DNA of 9,913 nt from Acidimicrobiaceae bacterium (GTDB lineage: Bacteria; Actinomycetota; Acidimicrobiia; Acidimicrobiales; Acidimicrobiaceae), in NCBI GenBank assembly GCA_013044415.1, contig JABEUO010000221.1, positions 1 to 9,913 on the forward strand. Direction: 5' to 3'. The notes beneath the pieces are model-generated. The model was given only the letters and a program-made list of their open reading frames with translations. It searched no databases and was not told where the DNA came from. Positions 6,979-9,913 of this stretch are shown piece after piece. Position 1 is the stretch's first letter. The number at the start of each line of letters is the position of its first letter. A program made the position numbers and the translations under genes.

Positions 6979-7614
6979 CTAAATGTCTGGCTGCGGTGTC
7001 GTTCGCAGGTAAGGCTTAATCGTCCTAAATCCTTTTGGAAACAGCATCTTGGCTTCCTCGTCGCTCACCGCCGGTGCCACGATCACGTCGTCACCGTTTT
7101 GCCAATTTACCGGAGTCGAAACTTGGTACTGGTCTGTGAGCTGCAATGAATCTATCGTGCGCAAGGTTTCGGCGAAATTTCGACCCGTAGAGGCTGGATA
7201 CGTTATGGTGAGTCTGACCCTTCGGGTTGGATCGATTACAAATACCGACCTCACGGTCGTGGTCGTCGAAGAGTTGGGGTGAATCATGTCATATAGTTCT
7301 GCTACCGCCCGATCGGGGTCGGCAATCATTGGAAAATTAACCACTTGTCCGGTAGCGTCGCGAATATCACTTCCCCAAGCCTCGTGCGACTCCAAGTCGT
7401 CGACGCTCAGGCCAATGACCTTCACATTCCGACCTAAAAAATCCTCTTTTAACCGGGCGAACTCGCCGAGTTCGGTAGTGCAAACCGGGGTAAAGTCCTC
7501 GGGATGCGAGAATAGGACAACCTAGGCATCTCCGATCGAATCATAAAAACATATCTCCCCTTAAGTGGTTGAAGCCCTAAATTCCGGGGCTATGTCGCAA
7601 AGCTAAATAGACAT
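6979..7614 (-). pseudogene. 1-Cys peroxiredoxin (Prx6-like), inactivated by three nonsense codons
   Basis: A thiol peroxidase gene (AhpC/TSA fold plus the C-terminal 1-Cys Prx domain) that would reduce H2O2 and organic or lipid hydroperoxides. From ATG 7614 the frame runs 211 codons without a shift and matches the family throughout: DIAPEF, GEICFYDSIGDA, VVLFSHPEDFTPVCTTELGE with the peroxidatic Cys at codon 45 (7480-7482), GLSVDD, VRSVFVIDP, LTYPASTGRNF-type sequence, QLTDQYQVSTPVNW, MLFPKGF and KPYLRTTPQP. It is broken by TAG at codon 4 (7603-7605), TAA at codon 18 (7561-7563, where the family usually has Glu) and TAG at codon 31 (7522-7524, where it usually has Trp). Codon 6 of the LGD motif also reads Cys rather than Gly. 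The first standard start after the last stop is GTG 7425 (codon 64), past the catalytic Cys, so a downstream product would be inactive. TAG and TAA end other genes here, which argues against recoding. Confidence 0.88.
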
Positions 7615-7677
7615 TTCACCGATTCCGTCTACGATTGCCCATACGGCTATGGCCGCTCAATCTGTCGCTTACAGATA

Positions 7678-7707
7678 TTGCTGACTCTTCTGGTCAACAA
7701 TTACAAC
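7678..7707 (+). promoter_or_regulatory. Tentative promoter for the CDF transporter gene
   Basis: TTGCTG (7678-7683) and TACAAC (7702-7707) with 18-bp spacing, in the gap shared with the divergent peroxiredoxin pseudogene. The match to the consensus is only partial. If real, it favours a translation start at 7737 or 7764 over the TTG at 7635. Confidence 0.2.
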
Positions 7708-7736
7708 TTTACGCCCTCCACGGTAAAGTGGAAAGT

Positions 7737-8648
7737 GTGGATTTTCACTCGGAGCACGATCACATGGATGGTGCAACGTCGCGCCTAAATAAAGGTGGGT
7801 CCCTCAAGGTCGTCGTTGGCCTCAACCTTGTCCTCGTGGTCGTGCTGGCCATTGGCGGTTACAGGTACCATTCACTGGTGTTATATTCGGCGGCCCTGCA
7901 TCAGTTCGTCGACAGCGCTGGCGTCGGAATCACCCTTTCGGCGCTCGTGCTCTCCCTGAAGCCCGCATCTTCGAGGCATAGCTATGGCTTAGCTCGCCTT
8001 GAGGTCTTGGCAGCGCTCATTAACGGCGTTGCCTTGCTAGCCACGACCGTCTGGATAGTCATCGAGGCAGCGCACCGCATAGAAGTACCCGCCGTCACGA
8101 GTGGTGCGTCGGTAGCCGAACTCGGCGTCATCGGCGGCGTCATCTCATTGATTTCTTTCCTACTGTTACACGAAAAAACTCCTTCGTCGCTGGCTATCCG
8201 AATCAACGCCCTACACTTCGCCGCCGATTCACTTGCGTGGCTCGTTACGATTGCCTCAGGCCTACTGATCGTCGCAACGGGGGCGAAGCTCATCGACCCG
8301 ATCTCGTCGATTCTCGTATCTACCTTGGTCCTCTTGGCGACTTGGAAGTTAGTAGCGCAAACGGTTGACGTCCTCCTCGAAGCTACACCAAAAGATGTCA
8401 AACCCTCTGAAATAGTCACCGAGATCTTGCAGCAGTCCGACATCGCCGATGTGCACCACCTTCACATCTGGAGCCTCGGATCGGAAACCCCAGCGTTATC
8501 AGCGCACATTGTCTTCACTGAATCGGTAGACCTCCATGTCGCCCAGGTCAGGACGGACGCAATAAAAGGAATGCTCTCCGAAAAATTTCACATTGATCAT
8601 GCCACCATCGAGATCGAGTGTCACCCCTGTGAGGCCCCAACCCACTAG
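7737..8648 (+). CDS. Cation diffusion facilitator (CDF) metal efflux transporter, probably Zn2+
   Basis: An inner-membrane metal/proton antiporter of the CDF (CzcD/ZitB-like) family that exports Zn2+ or related divalent cations. From GTG 7737 it is 303 residues. A short His/acid-rich leader (HSEHDH) is typical of the family. Six helices follow, and the transport site is complete: HxxxD in helix 2 (His55, Asp59 in LHQFVDSAG) and HxxxD in helix 5 (His160, Asp164 in LHFAADSLA), the Zn-type HD-HD pattern. The signature RHSYGLARLEVLAALINGV lies near 80-98. The cytosolic C-terminal ferredoxin-like domain shows HHLHIWSLGS (240-249), PALSAHIV and HIDHATIEIE (285-294). The frame is open to TTG 7635, but the extra 34 residues are unlike the family. 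ATG 7764, with GGAG 9 nt upstream, is the best ribosome-site match but would lose the His-rich leader. Confidence 0.92.
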   Translation: MDFHSEHDHMDGATSRLNKGGSLKVVVGLNLVLVVVLAIGGYRYHSLVLYSAALHQFVDSAGVGITLSALVLSLKPASSRHSYGLARLEVLAALINGVALLATTVWIVIEAAHRIEVPAVTSGASVAELGVIGGVISLISFLLLHEKTPSSLAIRINALHFAADSLAWLVTIASGLLIVATGAKLIDPISSILVSTLVLLATWKLVAQTVDVLLEATPKDVKPSEIVTEILQQSDIADVHHLHIWSLGSETPALSAHIVFTESVDLHVAQVRTDAIKGMLSEKFHIDHATIEIECHPCEAPTH

Positions 8649-8775
8649 CCGTGGCAGTCGTGACCCAGCTTGTCGACCCGCTACAGATAACCTAGCCATC
8701 GTCAGACGCTCCTGATAAAGGGGGGCTTCGCGTAAAAACAGACTTTTAGTCGTCCGGGAAATGTAGCTTATAAGC

Positions 8776-9438
8776 ATGGTCAAAAAGATGGAATCCCAAG
8801 CCGAAAGCTTTCTGACAGATCCCCGTCTTCCGGCTGTTTCGATAATATTAGCTGCGCTAGCCCTTTACATCTTGCTCCCGGGCCAGCTGACCTTGGGTCC
8901 ATCCTGGATTCTTGCGGCCTTAGAAGGGGCACTCGTTGTAATCCTCGCTTTGACTTCGCAGTACCGATCCAAACACGCCAAGTCGCTTCGTTACTTGTCA
9001 ATTCTACTGATAGGGCTGATAGGGCTCGCAAATCTGTTTTCGGTCGGCTTGCTCGTCCACCTGCTCCTCCATGGCACCATGGCTAGCGGTACGCAGCTCT
9101 TCTTTTCAGCCCTAGAAATTTGGCTAACCAATGTTTTAGTCTTCGCCCTGTGGTTCTGGGAGATAGACCGAGGTGGACCGGTTGAAAGGAGCAAGGGATC
9201 TGAACACTATCCCGATTTTCTATTTCCCCAAATGACCCAAACGGGTATCTGCAGCCCTAGTTGGCTCCCCAACCTCGTGGACTACCTCTACTTATCCCTC
9301 ACCAACGCAACCGCATTCAGCCCAACTGATACCATGCCGCTTAGTCCAATTGCCAAGATTCTGATGGGGATCGAATCCTTGGTATCACTCTTAACCGTGA
9401 CCATAGTGGCGGCGCGTGCTATAAATATCCTGCACTAA
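8776..9438 (+). CDS. Multi-pass membrane protein with a pore-loop-like C-terminus, function unknown
   Basis: I do not recognise a characterised family with certainty. The 220 residues contain about five hydrophobic segments: roughly 20-38, 44-61, 70-97, 108-128 and 190-219. Between the fourth and fifth, the polar stretch 129-165 is followed by DYLYLSLTNATAFSPTDTMP (168-187) and then a long final helix with LVSLLTVTIVAARAINIL. The order (aromatic-rich amphipathic stretch, Thr-rich turn, proline, final helix) resembles the pore helix, filter and inner helix of two-TM ion channels, but there is no TxGYG filter; AFSPTDT sits in its place. DUF1345-like membrane proteins have a similar ending. The start is ATG 8776 or ATG 8788; neither has a clear ribosome site. 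It lies 127 bases after the CDF gene on the same strand, so cotranscription is possible but not shown. Confidence 0.75.
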   Translation: MVKKMESQAESFLTDPRLPAVSIILAALALYILLPGQLTLGPSWILAALEGALVVILALTSQYRSKHAKSLRYLSILLIGLIGLANLFSVGLLVHLLLHGTMASGTQLFFSALEIWLTNVLVFALWFWEIDRGGPVERSKGSEHYPDFLFPQMTQTGICSPSWLPNLVDYLYLSLTNATAFSPTDTMPLSPIAKILMGIESLVSLLTVTIVAARAINILH

Positions 9439-9484
9439 TGCCTTCTCCCGCTAACTCACCTTCACCAGCTAGCAACACCAAAGA

Positions 9485-9498
9485 ATCAGAAATCTGAT
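9485..9498. repeat. Short perfect inverted repeat
   Basis: ATCAGA-AA-TCTGAT, 6-bp arms with a 2-base centre, lies 46 bases after the membrane protein stop and 46 bases before the HTH fragment. It could be an operator-like site, part of an end of the truncated recombinase element, or chance. No T-run follows it. Confidence 0.5.
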
Positions 9499-9544
9499 GG
9501 GAGTTATTAACAGGTGACGAGTTTCTATCCAACATGTGCAATAA

Positions 9545-9733
9545 GTGTTTGTAGTGGCTAATACTTATAGCACTGGAGAGTTCGCAAAACGGATTGGGCG
9601 TAGTCCAAGTACGGTACGGCGCTGGGAACAAGAGGGCAAGATAACGCCCAAAAGACTTCCAAGCGGACACCGCTACTTCGATGAGTCCGATGTACGAGCT
9701 ATGTTGGGCGGTGCTCCTGTTAGTCGAGTCTGA
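9545..9733 (+). pseudogene. MerR-like HTH, probably truncated N-terminus of an IS607-type serine recombinase
   Basis: 62 residues from GTG 9545 (GTG 9554 also possible). Residues 8-54 form a MerR-type winged HTH: YSTGEFAKRIGRSPSTVRRW, EQEGKITPKR, SGHRYFDESDVRAML. The TPKRxPSGHRYFDExDV pattern is what IS607-family TnpA recombinases carry before their serine-recombinase catalytic domain, which should follow as a VVYxRVSS-like strand. Here the frame stops right after GGAPVSRV, exactly where the end of an IS3-family element begins, so the catalytic domain appears to have been cut off by that insertion. A complete small BldC- or excisionase-like DNA-binding protein (also about 60-70 residues) is the main alternative. 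No tnpB is seen in the window. Confidence 0.65.
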
Positions 9734-9767
9734 TGTACCCCGGGTTTAATGGACACCCAGTTACTTG

Positions 9768-9783
9768 AGAACCGATCGGTTCT
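9768..9783. repeat. 16-bp perfect palindrome at the end of the transposase gene
   Basis: AGAACCGATCGGTTCT reads the same on both strands and overlaps the transposase stop codon (TAG, 9782-9784). As RNA it could fold into a 6-bp stem with a GATC loop. It may stop transcription between the IS and flanking DNA, but no T-run follows. Confidence 0.75.
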
Positions 9784-9913
9784 AAAGCTCTCTTTGAGTG
9801 TAGTAGTTGCTTTTGAACTCTGACGGCGGAATCATTCCAATTGAACCGTGAAGTCTCCGATTGTTGAACCAATCGACCCAGAGCAGTGTCGCCCACTCGA
9901 GATCTGCGGTCCC
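9782..9913 (-). CDS. IS3-family transposase (OrfB/rve integrase), C-terminal 43 residues
   Basis: On the minus strand from the window edge the frame reads 43 residues and a TAG. The segment LLWVDWFNNRRLHGSIGMIP, followed by PSEFKSNYY, is the conserved C-terminal end of IS3-family OrfB transposases (the W-x-N-x-RR-LH-x-x-x-G-x-x-PP-x-E-F/Y pattern after the DDE core). The catalytic D, D and E residues and OrfA lie beyond the window, so it cannot be said whether the element is intact or which IS3 group it belongs to. The gene points away from the HTH fragment's direction, so the terminus at about 9734 is the IS end downstream of the transposase. Confidence 0.88.
   Translation of the reverse strand, partial: GTADLEWATLLWVDWFNNRRLHGSIGMIPPSEFKSNYYTQREL

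Larger units (their letters stand above)
9734..9913 (-). mobile_element. IS3-family insertion sequence, transposase-3' end only
   Basis: The end of an IS enters from the right edge. The terminus reads TGTACCCCGGGTTTAATGGA on the plus strand from 9734 (or from TGATG at 9731); it starts with TG and has the CCCCGGG...TGGACAC layout common at IS3-family ends. Inside it lie a 16-bp palindrome and the C-terminus of the transposase on the minus strand. The opposite end and the target duplication are outside the window, so the exact boundary is approximate. Confidence 0.75.

Noticed and set aside
6834..7019. 61-codon plus-strand frame after the acyl-CoA synthetase
   Set aside because: No family resemblance; it runs into the antisense of the conserved peroxiredoxin end and contains the putative terminator hairpin.
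7522..7605. Stop-codon recoding or amber suppression in the peroxiredoxin
   Set aside because: Two TAG and one TAA would need readthrough, yet TAG ends the CDF and transposase genes and TAA ends orn, the glycosyltransferase and the acyl-CoA synthetase genes here. Simple nonsense mutation is the better explanation.

Overview
This is a chromosomal segment of middling GC (roughly half by eye) from what looks like an actinobacterium. A wax ester synthase/diacylglycerol acyltransferase, an F420-type luciferase-like oxidoreductase, a FadD acyl-CoA ligase, an oligoribonuclease and a polyprenol-phosphate mannosyltransferase together point that way. The moderate GC would suit some Acidimicrobiia better than mycobacteria or streptomycetes, but this lineage guess is inference only.

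Left part (1-3170), mostly minus strand: the 5' three quarters of a tRNA-Gly(GCC), cut by the window edge; a WS/DGAT acyltransferase; a 367-base gap without a convincing gene; then a tight two-gene unit in which a DPM1/Ppm1-like glycosyltransferase is followed after 3 bases by dUTPase (dut). Oligoribonuclease (orn) diverges from the glycosyltransferase, and their longest possible start codons touch.

Middle part (3170-6825): orn converges on an F420-dependent LLM-class oxidoreductase gene across a short gap that holds a 16-bp tandem repeat. The oxidoreductase gene then diverges from a long-chain acyl-CoA synthetase. WS/DGAT and the synthetase could act on the same acyl-CoA pool (storage lipid synthesis and fatty acid activation).

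Right part (6826-9913): a 1-Cys peroxiredoxin that I read as a pseudogene. Its reading frame is intact over 211 codons except for three nonsense codons at positions 4, 18 and 31. It diverges from a CDF-family metal efflux gene, which is followed by a five-helix membrane protein whose C-terminus looks like a pore loop. The window ends in mobile DNA: a MerR-like HTH fragment resembling the N-terminus of an IS607-type serine recombinase, cut off by the end of an IS3-family element whose transposase C-terminus reads in from the right edge.

I see no CRISPR array, phage module or recognisable defence system. The most informative oddities are the decayed peroxiredoxin, the insertion junction on the right, and the pore-like membrane protein.
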